Shown in pieces: positions 25,737 through 33,383 of a stretch of DNA of 55,608 nucleotides. The stretch is from Clostridia bacterium (GTDB taxonomy: Bacteria; Bacillota; Clostridia; Oscillospirales; CAG-272), in the NCBI GenBank assembly GCA_017536475.1, contig JAFXHH010000007.1:1-55608 (forward strand), written 5' to 3'. The notes under the pieces were generated by a model. It ran no database searches, was not told where the DNA came from, and worked only from the letters and a program-made list of their open reading frames with translations. Position 1 is the first letter of the stretch, and each line of letters opens with the position of its first letter. The position numbers and the translations under genes were made by a program.

Positions 25737-26639
25737 TCAATTTTTCCTATCGCAAAGATAAAGCGCAAGATCAACCATTCTCTCGCTTCCCTTTATGCCG
25801 TCCATAAGAGCAATAGCCTCCTCTGTCAGCTTTTCTGCATAAGTCATAGCGCTCTCGGGAGTAAAGAACGACATAAAAGTAGTCTTGTTGTTATCCTTGT
25901 CCGAGCCGACCGTCTTGCCAAGCATCTCGCTTGTCGAGGTAACGTCAAGAATATCGTCAACTATCTGAAATACCAAGCCGATATTTCTCGCAAAAAGCGT
26001 CAGCTTCTCTGTGATCTCGTCGTTAGGCATATATCCTGCGGCAAGACAACCAAGCTGCACGGACGCGCATATCATTGCGCCCGTTTTACCCATATGGAGC
26101 TCGACCAGCTCACTCTCGGTAAGCTCGTGGCTTTCTCCATAAAGATCGACAGCCTGACCCTTGACCATTCCAAAGCTGCCTGCCGCGCCCGACAGTATAG
26201 CAACCGCCGTCGCCGCGCAATCACCGCTGACGTAAGGATTCATCGCAGAGACCGAAAAAGCATCGGTCAGAAGACCGTCACCCGCAAGTATAGCTGTCGC
26301 CTCACCGTAGACCTTGTGATTAGTCGGCCTACCGCGACGCATATCGTCGTCATCCATACAGGGCAGATCATCGTGAATAAGCGAGTATGTGTGAACCATC
26401 TCGACCGCGCAGGCAAAAGGCAAAGCCGCCTCTGTCTGACCACCAAGCATTCTGCAGGTCTCAAGCACCAGCGTAGCTCTTATTCTCTTTCCTCCCGAAA
26501 GCAGACTGTAGCGTATAGCCTCGTAAAGACTCGCCGCCGTACCCTCCCCCTCGGGATATATCTTTTCAAGCTCGCGCTCCACCGTTTCCTTCGCCTCTGC
26601 GATGACCGCAAGCGCGGACTCTTTGTTGTATTCGATCAT
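25737..26639 (-). CDS. ispA: Polyprenyl diphosphate synthase (farnesyl/geranylgeranyl type)
   Basis: A 300-residue trans-prenyltransferase. The first Asp-rich motif is in HDDLPCMDDDDMRRGRP (two residues between Asp pairs, as in bacterial FPP synthases) and the second in QIVDDILD. It condenses IPP with allylic diphosphates to give C15 or C20 products. The frame reaches an ATG at 26651, but that ATG lies in the ribosome site ATGGAGATT; ATG 26639 is the true start. A hairpin precedes the ribosome site. Confidence 0.92.
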   Translation of the reverse strand: MIEYNKESALAVIAEAKETVERELEKIYPEGEGTAASLYEAIRYSLLSGGKRIRATLVLETCRMLGGQTEAALPFACAVEMVHTYSLIHDDLPCMDDDDMRRGRPTNHKVYGEATAILAGDGLLTDAFSVSAMNPYVSGDCAATAVAILSGAAGSFGMVKGQAVDLYGESHELTESELVELHMGKTGAMICASVQLGCLAAGYMPNDEITEKLTLFARNIGLVFQIVDDILDVTSTSEMLGKTVGSDKDNNKTTFMSFFTPESAMTYAEKLTEEAIALMDGIKGSERMVDLALYLCDRKN

Positions 26640-26682
26640 AATAATCTCCATTCTCCCGCGTGACTAATTTTTACCTCACGCG
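26640..26682 (-). promoter_or_regulatory. Hairpin just before the ispA ribosome site
   Basis: CGCGTGA / TCACGCG (7 bp, 12-base loop; 26657-26663 with 26676-26682) ends five bases before AATGGAGATT on the minus strand. The same hairpin-plus-AATGGAGAT layout precedes thyX and mecA. Confidence 0.5.
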
Positions 26683-26694
26683 ATCCCTTATAAA

Positions 26695-26946
26695 TCAGTT
26701 TTCCTCTGAAAACGTGCCCTCGGGAACGTCAACGACCTCGATCTGACCGTCCGCCCCCTGCTGAAGTATCTGTATCTTACGCTTTGCCGCCTCAAGCTCC
26801 TCGGCACAGCGCGAAGCAAGCTTCACACCCTCCTCGTAGAGCTTCAAGGACTTCTCAAGCGGCAGCTTTTCATTTTCAAGCTCGGCTACTATGCCCTCGA
26901 GCCTTGCCATAGCCTCCTCAAGACTCATCTTCTTTTTCTCTGCCAT
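26695..26946 (-). CDS. xseB: Exodeoxyribonuclease VII small subunit
   Basis: An 83-residue XseB with the diagnostic EEAMARLEGIVAELE and LPLEKSLKLYEEGVKL helices. It forms a complex with XseA that degrades single-stranded DNA. It follows xseA by 10 bases. Confidence 0.95.
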   Translation of the reverse strand: MAEKKKMSLEEAMARLEGIVAELENEKLPLEKSLKLYEEGVKLASRCAEELEAAKRKIQILQQGADGQIEVVDVPEGTFSEEN

Positions 26947-26956
26947 ATCATAAACC

Positions 26957-28168
26957 TCACTTTTCGCTTATTTCGGTTATCTGTGCTCTCATTTTTCCGT
27001 CCGAAAGACTTATATCAACGACCTCACCGACAGCCGCGTCTGCAACCGTCGATATCACGCTTCCGTCGCCGCCCTGCACCATAGCGTAGCCGTGCGAAAG
27101 CACCGCCAAGGGATTGACACCCTCAAGGCGAGCACAAAGCATACGAAAATTCCCATCAGCACCGTCTACCGCAACTCTTGCAAGCGAGTCGATTTTTTCT
27201 CGCAATCTCACAAGCCTCAATGCCTTTTCATCGAGCACGTGCACGGGTGAGCGAAGCTCCGCATTCTTTTTAAGTGTCTGAAGCCTGCCGTCAAGCAGGT
27301 ATATCTTGCGCTCAAGCAAAGCGTCGACCTTGTTTTTCATGTGCGCTATCCTCGAGCGTATCTCCTCGCTGTTCGGGAAAGCGATCTCAGCCGCCGCGCT
27401 CGGTGTGGGTGCACGCAGATCGGCAACGAAGTCGCAGATAGTAAAGTCGGTCTCGTGTCCGACCGCCGATATCACGGGGATCGTAGATGCCGCGATAGTC
27501 CTCGCAAGCTCCTCGTCATTAAATCCCCAAAGGTCCTCTGCCGAGCCGCCTCCGCGACCGATTATGATAACGTCAACGGGGTGTCGCTCGTTAAAGAACT
27601 TGATACCTCCAACAAGACTCCTCGGCGCCATCTCTCCCTGCACGTACGCGGGATATATGACTATCCTCGTCGAAGGACAACGCCTGCCCGACACGTTTAT
27701 GATATCGTGAAGCGCCGCGCCCGACGCCGATGTGATAACACCAACGCTCCGTGCAAACGGAGGTATCGGTCTCTTTCTCGCGGGATCGAAAAGTCCCTCC
27801 GCGTCAAGCTTTCTTTTAAGCTGCTCAAACGCGACCGCAAGCGCGCCGACTCCGTCGGGCTGCATGTCGTCAACGATTATCTGATAATCACCGCTGACCG
27901 TGTAAGCCGATATTCTTCCGTGTACGATGACCTTCATCGCGCTCTCGGGCTTGAATTTAAGCCTGTAAGCAGAGCCGCGGAACATCACCGCGCGGATCGA
28001 CGAAGCTTCGTCCTTCAGAGTAAAATACATGTGTCCCGAGGCGTAATTGCTCTTGAAATTTGAAATTTCGCCGCGCAGAAACACGTCTCGAAGCACGGGA
28101 CTTGATTCCAGCGTCATTTTTATATATTCATTTATTTGAGAAACGCTGAAGATCGAATCCTTTTTCAT
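26957..28168 (-). CDS. xseA: Exodeoxyribonuclease VII large subunit
   Basis: A 403-residue XseA: N-terminal OB fold (FLRGEISNFK, SGHMYFTLKD), catalytic domain with RGGGSAEDLWGFNDE and ISAVGHETDFTICDFVAD, and a coiled-coil C-terminal region. ATG 28168 with GGTGGG upstream is chosen over the frame start at 28180. It acts with XseB. Confidence 0.95.
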   Translation of the reverse strand: MKKDSIFSVSQINEYIKMTLESSPVLRDVFLRGEISNFKSNYASGHMYFTLKDEASSIRAVMFRGSAYRLKFKPESAMKVIVHGRISAYTVSGDYQIIVDDMQPDGVGALAVAFEQLKRKLDAEGLFDPARKRPIPPFARSVGVITSASGAALHDIINVSGRRCPSTRIVIYPAYVQGEMAPRSLVGGIKFFNERHPVDVIIIGRGGGSAEDLWGFNDEELARTIAASTIPVISAVGHETDFTICDFVADLRAPTPSAAAEIAFPNSEEIRSRIAHMKNKVDALLERKIYLLDGRLQTLKKNAELRSPVHVLDEKALRLVRLREKIDSLARVAVDGADGNFRMLCARLEGVNPLAVLSHGYAMVQGGDGSVISTVADAAVGEVVDISLSDGKMRAQITEISEK

Positions 28169-28180
28169 TTTACCCACCAA

Positions 28181-29152
28181 TTAACAATTTTCAAGATGTT
28201 TTTTTCGGCAAAGAAGCGCGATTCCCGCGGCATTATCCGAGGAGAACTCGGGTGCCGAAAAATAAGTATTTTCAAACTCGGCAAGCCGCGCGCCGATGCG
28301 CTTGTTGCTCATCACGCCGCCCGCGTATATTATCGGAATATTGCCGTACGCCTCGCGCAGATTTTCGGTCAGTTTGCAGAGCGTGTCGGCAACAAAATCG
28401 AAGCAAAACGCCGAGACCGCCGCCTTATCCCCCGTTTTCTCGTAAAGAGACCTCGAAAGGTTCTCGAGTCCCGAAAGATTGCATTCAAGGCCGCGCACCG
28501 ATATCCTCGTTTTAACGGGGGGAATATCCCTGTCCGCGATCAGACTTTCCATCTCCCTTCCGCAAGGGAAACCGAGACCCATCATCACACCTGCGCGATC
28601 GATAGCCTGCCCCGCGTTGATGTCTGCAGTTCCGCCGACAAGCTCGACCTCAAAGCCGTCTGCCTTCGGTGTAACGAGCAATATCTCGGTAGTGCCGCCC
28701 GAGACGTGAAACGCGGCAAAGCGCTCGCCGTTCTCGATAAGATCAAGCCTGCCCGCCGAATAAAGCGCCGCCATAATATGACCGCTTTGATGCGAAAAAG
28801 CGTAGCTTTGGCATCCGATCGTTGCCGACACGGCGGAAGCGATCGCCACACCCGACAAAAAGCAAGGCATATACGAGCCCTCAACGTCGCGCGGAGTCTT
28901 TGAATATCCAACCGCCACTATCTCCCTATCGGGATAATTGCGGTCAAGAAACTCCCTAACTCCGTCCATTATCACGGGCAGATTTTTTGTATGTGCAAAA
29001 AGCGCGTCACTCTGCCTCAGTCCTCGCTCACCCTCGGCTACGGGAAGTAATTTTTTAAGATTTAAAACCACGTCACCCTCAAGCGTGCAAAGTGCCGCCG
29101 AGGTCGTGTAGTTGCTCGTGTCGATCCCAAGGATCAGCTTTGACTCAAGCAT
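28181..29152 (-). CDS. TsaD-like M22-family protein (paralogue)
   Basis: A 323-residue ASKHA protein related to TsaD/Gcp. LGIDTSNYTTS is the phosphate-1 loop; SHQSGHI keeps the H-x3-H metal pair of TsaD, and HVSGGTTEIL and IYAGGVMSN are further nucleotide motifs. In Clostridia a TsaD-like paralogue often sits between nusB and xseA in place of folD. Whether it makes t6A, partners TsaB, or does something else is unknown; the true TsaD may be elsewhere. It overlaps nusB by 8 bases, indicating coupled expression. Confidence 0.78.
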   Translation of the reverse strand: MLESKLILGIDTSNYTTSAALCTLEGDVVLNLKKLLPVAEGERGLRQSDALFAHTKNLPVIMDGVREFLDRNYPDREIVAVGYSKTPRDVEGSYMPCFLSGVAIASAVSATIGCQSYAFSHQSGHIMAALYSAGRLDLIENGERFAAFHVSGGTTEILLVTPKADGFEVELVGGTADINAGQAIDRAGVMMGLGFPCGREMESLIADRDIPPVKTRISVRGLECNLSGLENLSRSLYEKTGDKAAVSAFCFDFVADTLCKLTENLREAYGNIPIIYAGGVMSNKRIGARLAEFENTYFSAPEFSSDNAAGIALLCRKKHLENC

Positions 29153-29648
29153 TTTCCGCGTTGCCAGACTCCTCCGAGGGCTCTGCCTTGGAGGCCTGTA
29201 TGCCGTTTACCGCCTCTGCGATGACCGCCTCGGCGCCGTTCGCCTCAATATCCTTGAAAACGCCCGAAAGCACACCGTTAACGAACTGCTTTGCCTTGTC
29301 CTCGCCGAACTTAAGCGCAAGCGAGACCGCCTGGCTGATCGAAACGTTCATTGGAATATCCTCAACGAAAAGCATCTCGTAGACCGCTATTCTGATAACG
29401 GTTCTCGAGACTCTCGAGAGTCTGTCGGCTCTCCAGCCCTTCGCATATCTGCTGATCACCGCGTCAAGCACGCTTGCCTTTGCGATAATACCGAAAAAGC
29501 TCTCGCGCACGTACTTGTCATTGGGAATTTCTCTGTCCTCACAAGCGAGATCGTAGATTGCCGCAGGCTCCTTGCCGCCTTGGAACTCGGTCTCGAAAAG
29601 CAGACCGAAAAGTGTCTCTCTTGCCTCTTGTCTGGTAAGCTTTGCCAT
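29145..29648 (-). CDS. nusB: Transcription antitermination factor NusB
   Basis: A 167-residue NusB; RREA-like TRQEARETLFGLLFETEF at the start and VSRTVIRIAVYEMLF...INVSISQAV-like helices are characteristic. It binds boxA RNA with NusE during rRNA transcription. A Glu/Ala-rich tail of about 25 residues is longer than usual. ATG 29648 follows AGGAG; the frame upstream to 29696 is not used. First gene of the operon ending with recN. Confidence 0.92.
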   Translation of the reverse strand: MAKLTRQEARETLFGLLFETEFQGGKEPAAIYDLACEDREIPNDKYVRESFFGIIAKASVLDAVISRYAKGWRADRLSRVSRTVIRIAVYEMLFVEDIPMNVSISQAVSLALKFGEDKAKQFVNGVLSGVFKDIEANGAEAVIAEAVNGIQASKAEPSEESGNAENA

Positions 29649-29754
29649 ATATAAAAACTCCTGTCCGCCGCAAAAAACGGCTTCATAAAAATTCATTTTC
29701 TTTCCGCCAAAAGCTGCGACGTCTCGCGCACGCGCGGAAAATAATCCACCTTAT

Positions 29755-29783
29755 ATTATACACAAAAAGGGGGTAAATGTCAA
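29755..29783 (-). promoter_or_regulatory. Promoter of the nusB-recN operon
   Basis: Minus strand TTGACA (29778-29783), 17-bp spacer, TATAAT (29755-29760). Downstream tight spacing and overlaps suggest one transcript through at least nine genes. Confidence 0.85.
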
Positions 29784-29875
29784 GGTAAAAGAGCGATTAA
29801 TATGCAAAAAACTGAAAAATTATTCACTCTCTCGGTCAAAAATCCGCCAAGATTGTAAATAAATTATAAAACCGC

Positions 29876-29904
29876 TTGAAATACAAATCAAATTATGATA
29901 AAAT
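29876..29904 (+). promoter_or_regulatory. Promoter of the membrane protein / SGNH pair
   Basis: TTGAAA (29876-29881), 17-bp spacer, TAAAAT (29899-29904). Confidence 0.65.
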
Positions 29905-29939
29905 TAATGTGTATAACTTTACTTCAAGGAACGTTTATT

Positions 29940-30413
29940 ATGGACATAAAGAATTTTTTTAAAAATCTTCTCTTTTTCGGCTCGCTCTATTATACCGTAA
30001 TCACGACCGTGCTTATGCTGATCGCCACACTTCTCTCGGGCGACTCCGCAGCGCTCATAGAAACGAAACGCTTTCTGCTCGTGCTCCTATTCTCGTTCAT
30101 AATGGGTGTCGGCAGTGCCCTTTTGCGAGCAGGTATAATGAATCGCACCGCGGCAAGCCTCGCGCATGCTGCCTGCTATATTATCGGATTTTTGCTTTTC
30201 GTTGCGCTCGGCGGAGCGAATTTTTCCACGACGGTCATCTTCACGCTTGTTTTCGCGATAATTTACGTCGCAGTAACACTCGTGGCGAGATGCCTCCTCA
30301 AAATTGGTGTCGGTAACGAAAAAAAGCCCGAGAATAATACCTCAAGCCCCAAAGGAAAACCCCAAAAGAGCAAAAAAGAAAAATCCACCTATACCAATCA
30401 ATTTTTAAAATAA
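29940..30413 (+). CDS. Four-helix membrane protein, possibly DUF3021-like
   Basis: A 157-residue protein with four hydrophobic segments (about residues 8-32, 45-66, 74-92 and 98-120) and a basic, disordered tail rich in Lys, Ser and Pro. I do not recognise it firmly; overall size and helix spacing resemble DUF3021 proteins. ATG 29940 has AAGGAACG upstream. It precedes the SGNH hydrolase by 9 bases, so the two are co-expressed. Confidence 0.5.
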   Translation: MDIKNFFKNLLFFGSLYYTVITTVLMLIATLLSGDSAALIETKRFLLVLLFSFIMGVGSALLRAGIMNRTAASLAHAACYIIGFLLFVALGGANFSTTVIFTLVFAIIYVAVTLVARCLLKIGVGNEKKPENNTSSPKGKPQKSKKEKSTYTNQFLK

Positions 30414-30422
30414 GCGCGAAAA

Positions 30423-31205
30423 ATGTCGGAACAAAGATTTAACAAAACCTCGAAAGCACTTATCACCGCGACCGTCATACTGACCGTTGCCTGTGCCGTT
30501 TCGCTGATAACGATGCTTTTTCGAGGAATAAGAAGCGATATTTTCACCGAAAACGAAAAGACTCCGCCCATCAGCATAAAGCTTGCGGAGACCTCGGACT
30601 ACGGGCAGTACTACGTGGACAGCATGGTATTTATCGGCGACTCCACGATAGCGGAAATGATAAACGCAGGCGTCCTCAAGGACGGAATCGAGACCGATCA
30701 GGTCTGGACGGGCGAGAATGGAGATCTGCCGCTTGATTATAATATCGACACGGCAACGGTTGTCTGCTCAAAGGACGGAAAGCTCCTGACGATAGCCTCC
30801 GCGATCGAAGAAAGAAGACCCGAGTATATCGTGATAACCTTGGGCATAAACAACGGCGTTCCCTATTGCACCGAAGAAAACTTCAAAGCATACTATCAAA
30901 AGCTAATCACGTCGATAAAGGACACCTCTCCGAACGCAAGAATAATTTTGCAATCGATCCTCCCCGTATCCGAAAAATACGCAAAAAGCACCTCGGGAGT
31001 TACTGTAAATAAGATAGACGCCGCAAACGAATGGATCGCAGAGCTTGCCAAGCAAAACGGCGCAAGATATCTCGACACCGCATCGGCACTCACAAATTCA
31101 AAAGGATACCTCGACGCCAAATATGATTCGGGCGACGGCTTGCATCTCAACGCAGACGGCTACAACGCTATGCTCACCTACATAAGAACTCACGGTTACA
31201 GATAA
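30423..31205 (+). CDS. SGNH/GDSL-family hydrolase, membrane-anchored
   Basis: A 260-residue protein with an N-terminal signal anchor (about residues 13-34) and an extracellular SGNH domain. FIGDST carries the nucleophilic Ser, TLGINNG the Asn of block III, and DGLHLN the Asp-His pair. Such enzymes remove acetyl or other esters from surface glycans or lipids. Substrate unknown; the adjacent family of secreted proteins hints at a surface role. Second gene of a two-gene unit. Confidence 0.8.
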   Translation: MSEQRFNKTSKALITATVILTVACAVSLITMLFRGIRSDIFTENEKTPPISIKLAETSDYGQYYVDSMVFIGDSTIAEMINAGVLKDGIETDQVWTGENGDLPLDYNIDTATVVCSKDGKLLTIASAIEERRPEYIVITLGINNGVPYCTEENFKAYYQKLITSIKDTSPNARIILQSILPVSEKYAKSTSGVTVNKIDAANEWIAELAKQNGARYLDTASALTNSKGYLDAKYDSGDGLHLNADGYNAMLTYIRTHGYR

Positions 31206-31213
31206 AAAGTTAA

Positions 31214-31508
31214 AGGCGGACACACAAACGTGTGTCCGCCTCAGCGTGTCGAGAAAGTCTCGACACGCTGGGAGACTTCGAAAAAGGTAGGTATATTTTT
31301 CGTTCTTACATTCGTCGGCGTACAAGGGTACGCCAGAGTGTAAGAACGGAAAAAGCAAGCAAGCACAAGGATTTCTCGATGAAATTCTTGTGCTTATCTT
31401 TTTTCTGCGCTTTTTCTTTTTATGTGGCTTTCTTCTCTGCTTTTTTCTGCTTGCGGTAGAACAGCTTTTTCGACAGTCTGAGGCGGACACACAAACGTGT
31501 GTCCGCCT
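31214..31508. repeat. Multi-hairpin element between two identical terminators
   Basis: The hairpin AGGCGGACACAC-AAAC-GTGTGTCCGCCT occurs twice, at 31214-31241 and 31481-31508, same orientation and identical. Inside each, CTCAG...TGTCGA.AAAG and its reverse complement extend the ends into inverted repeats of about 43 bp. Internal perfect or near-perfect stems: 31242-31270 (13 bp), 31301-31348 (10 plus 7 bp) and 31361-31395 (15 bp with one G-T). The right third is T-rich on the + strand. No credible coding frame. The outer hairpins probably terminate the SGNH gene and the first GCGS gene. Confidence 0.7.
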
Positions 31509-31527
31509 AATTCATTATCGTTCTAAA

Positions 31528-33162
31528 TCAATCTTCTCTTTTTTTGAAAGCAACCGCGCCGACGGTCGATACGACCGCAACGATCGCAACCGCACCAAAG
31601 CCTACGACCGATCCGCAGCCGTTCTTAACGGTAGGCTCGGGCACGAGATCGTCAGCCGTACTCTGAGCATCGTCCTCAGAAGTGGTCTGACCATCCTCAA
31701 CCGACGAAGTGACCTCGGTCTGCTCCGCAGTAGTCTGCTCGCTGGTCGGTTCAGTCTCGGGAACGTAACCAAGACCCTCAATATAGCTCATAAAGTAAGC
31801 CTCGGCATCCTCCTCGCTTGCAAAGAATGCAATAAAGCAAACGTCAAACGCATTAGCGCCGGGAGTAGTGATATCAACGTCCTGTGCGTCGAAACGAACG
31901 CCATTGATTCGACCCGTATAATCCGAAAGCTCCGAAACGTCAACCGTGAAGGACAAATAACTGTCCTCTCCGATATAATAAGAATCCCACGATACTCCGC
32001 TGTTGGATATCTGACAGCTCGGTCCGGGAGAAACGTTATCTCCCGTCATAATATACACGTTTCCGGTCTCAAATGCGCCGCACTTGCCGTCGAACAGATC
32101 ATCCTCTCCGCAGGTGCAAAGATTTCTCGTAACCATCATCGCCACAGGAAAGTCCTCTATCGCGTAAGACGTAGCGTTTTCAACAGCCCAAGTACCCGTA
32201 CCAGTAGAAGAGTTACCTGCAACGATCCTGATCGTATGGTCGTCATTGATCGAAACGATCTCACCCGTAGATGACGTGGGAGCAGACTTGATGTTTGAAT
32301 TTTCAACGTCGCCGTTCATAAATATAGCAGGCTGACCGGGCTCGATATTGGGATTTTCAACCAAAGGAGCAGTCACGTAGTTGTACGACCAATCCTCAGG
32401 CTCGGCACTGTCATCTCCCGCAGGAGCTGCACAGTCGTCTGCACTCGTACCGTACTTAAGAAGCGTACAAGCCACTTTACCGTTAAGCTCGCTGTGCTGC
32501 AGAGCAAATCCAACGTATGCAAGACTGTCTGCCCCGCCCCATTTTTCGTTCATATACTTGATAACACTTGAGGGTGCGGCAACTCCGTTGATGGTGTACG
32601 CGAAGGTAGAGTTTTCATCATCCCAAGACACCTCGGCAACAAAAACAGTTCTCTGCTCGTCGCCGTAAGCAACGGTTTTATTGGGGATCTGGTTAGTCTG
32701 ACTCTGCAGGTCGCAATCTCCCGCGTACCAGAAATTAGCGTTATTACCCGTAGGGCGAATGTGATTGTAAACACCGTTTCCGTGCCCCTTTTCGCCGGGT
32801 GTCATGTGCATATCATCCCAGAAAATGAAGGTAAACCATGAATCGAGCCCGTTAGCAAAGTTAAATTCATCAATTCTGATCTCCATATAAACGCCGTCCT
32901 TGAGATCGATCTTATCCTTGGAAACGAATCTTGCCCAAGGGGTCTGGCCTGCCCAGTTCGCCGCAGTAAGATGGAATCCCTCGTCGTCGTAATAGTATCC
33001 CGCAACCGATTCATAATCACTCTTGGGAGCACTGCCGTCGTATTGGTCTGCTCTGCCCACGGCGACCCAATCGCCATCGACTGCCGACGTAGGCACCGTC
33101 GCCACTATGAGCAACGAAGCGATCATCGCAACAGCAAGAACCATAGAAATAAATTTTTTCAT
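31528..33162 (-). CDS. Secreted GCGS-tail protein, paralogue 1
   Basis: A 544-residue exported protein of no family I can name. Signal peptide MKKFISMVLAVAMIASLL..TSA, then GDWVAVG. Residues about 30-230 look like an all-beta jelly-roll (GQTPWARFVSK, VYMEIRIDEF, FAYTINGVAAP). A second beta domain (about 255-440) has a conserved CTC...C cluster (RNLCTC) and ends NAFDVCFIAFFASEEDAEAY. A Thr/Glu-rich linker follows, then GCGSVVGFGA, a 20-residue hydrophobic helix and KKRED. The tail resembles a C-terminal sorting signal. ATG 33162 follows AAGGAGAAAA. It is the last of four tandem relatives and closest to paralogue 2. Confidence 0.75.
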   Translation of the reverse strand: MKKFISMVLAVAMIASLLIVATVPTSAVDGDWVAVGRADQYDGSAPKSDYESVAGYYYDDEGFHLTAANWAGQTPWARFVSKDKIDLKDGVYMEIRIDEFNFANGLDSWFTFIFWDDMHMTPGEKGHGNGVYNHIRPTGNNANFWYAGDCDLQSQTNQIPNKTVAYGDEQRTVFVAEVSWDDENSTFAYTINGVAAPSSVIKYMNEKWGGADSLAYVGFALQHSELNGKVACTLLKYGTSADDCAAPAGDDSAEPEDWSYNYVTAPLVENPNIEPGQPAIFMNGDVENSNIKSAPTSSTGEIVSINDDHTIRIVAGNSSTGTGTWAVENATSYAIEDFPVAMMVTRNLCTCGEDDLFDGKCGAFETGNVYIMTGDNVSPGPSCQISNSGVSWDSYYIGEDSYLSFTVDVSELSDYTGRINGVRFDAQDVDITTPGANAFDVCFIAFFASEEDAEAYFMSYIEGLGYVPETEPTSEQTTAEQTEVTSSVEDGQTTSEDDAQSTADDLVPEPTVKNGCGSVVGFGAVAIVAVVSTVGAVAFKKRED

Positions 33163-33213
33163 ACCTTTTCTCCTTGATAAATATTTTTTGCAAAGCACGA
33201 ATTCTATATTTTA

Positions 33214-33291
33214 ATTTTATCACGAAATTGGGGCAAAGTAAATTCACATTATAAACAAATTGAAAGTTTTATTTTTGTTAGTATTGACAAA
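33214..33291 (-). promoter_or_regulatory. Promoter and upstream box of GCGS paralogue 1
   Basis: Minus strand TTTACT (33237-33242), 17-bp spacer, TAAAAT (33214-33219). Upstream lies the near-palindrome TTTGTTAGTATTGACAAA (33274-33291), also found before paralogue 2 and in part before paralogue 3. Confidence 0.55.
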
Positions 33292-33299
33292 CAAAAATC

Positions 33300-33329
33300 G
33301 GGGCTGCCACACAAGCGTGTGACAGCCCC
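33300..33329 (-). terminator. Terminator of GCGS paralogue 2
   Basis: GGGGCTG-C-CACAC / GTGTG-A-CAGCCCC around AAGC; on the minus strand it runs into GATTTTTGTTT. Confidence 0.8.
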
Positions 33330-33383
33330 TGAAAGTCAGGAACGGATTATATAATGAGATTTGAACCCGTTATGTATCCTTAA

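Noticed and set aside
25718..25774. N-terminal extension of the PAP2-like protein to 25774
   Set aside because: It would overlap the end of ispA and lacks a ribosome site; ATG 25717 is well supported.
31098..31490. A 130-codon minus-strand frame with Lys/Arg-rich translation
   Set aside because: It arises from the hairpin element and the SGNH gene's complement; the basic stretch reflects A-rich sequence, not a protein.
31390..32274. A 294-codon + strand frame opposite GCGS paralogue 1
   Set aside because: It runs antisense through coding sequence and the T-rich hairpin region; no start context or domain.
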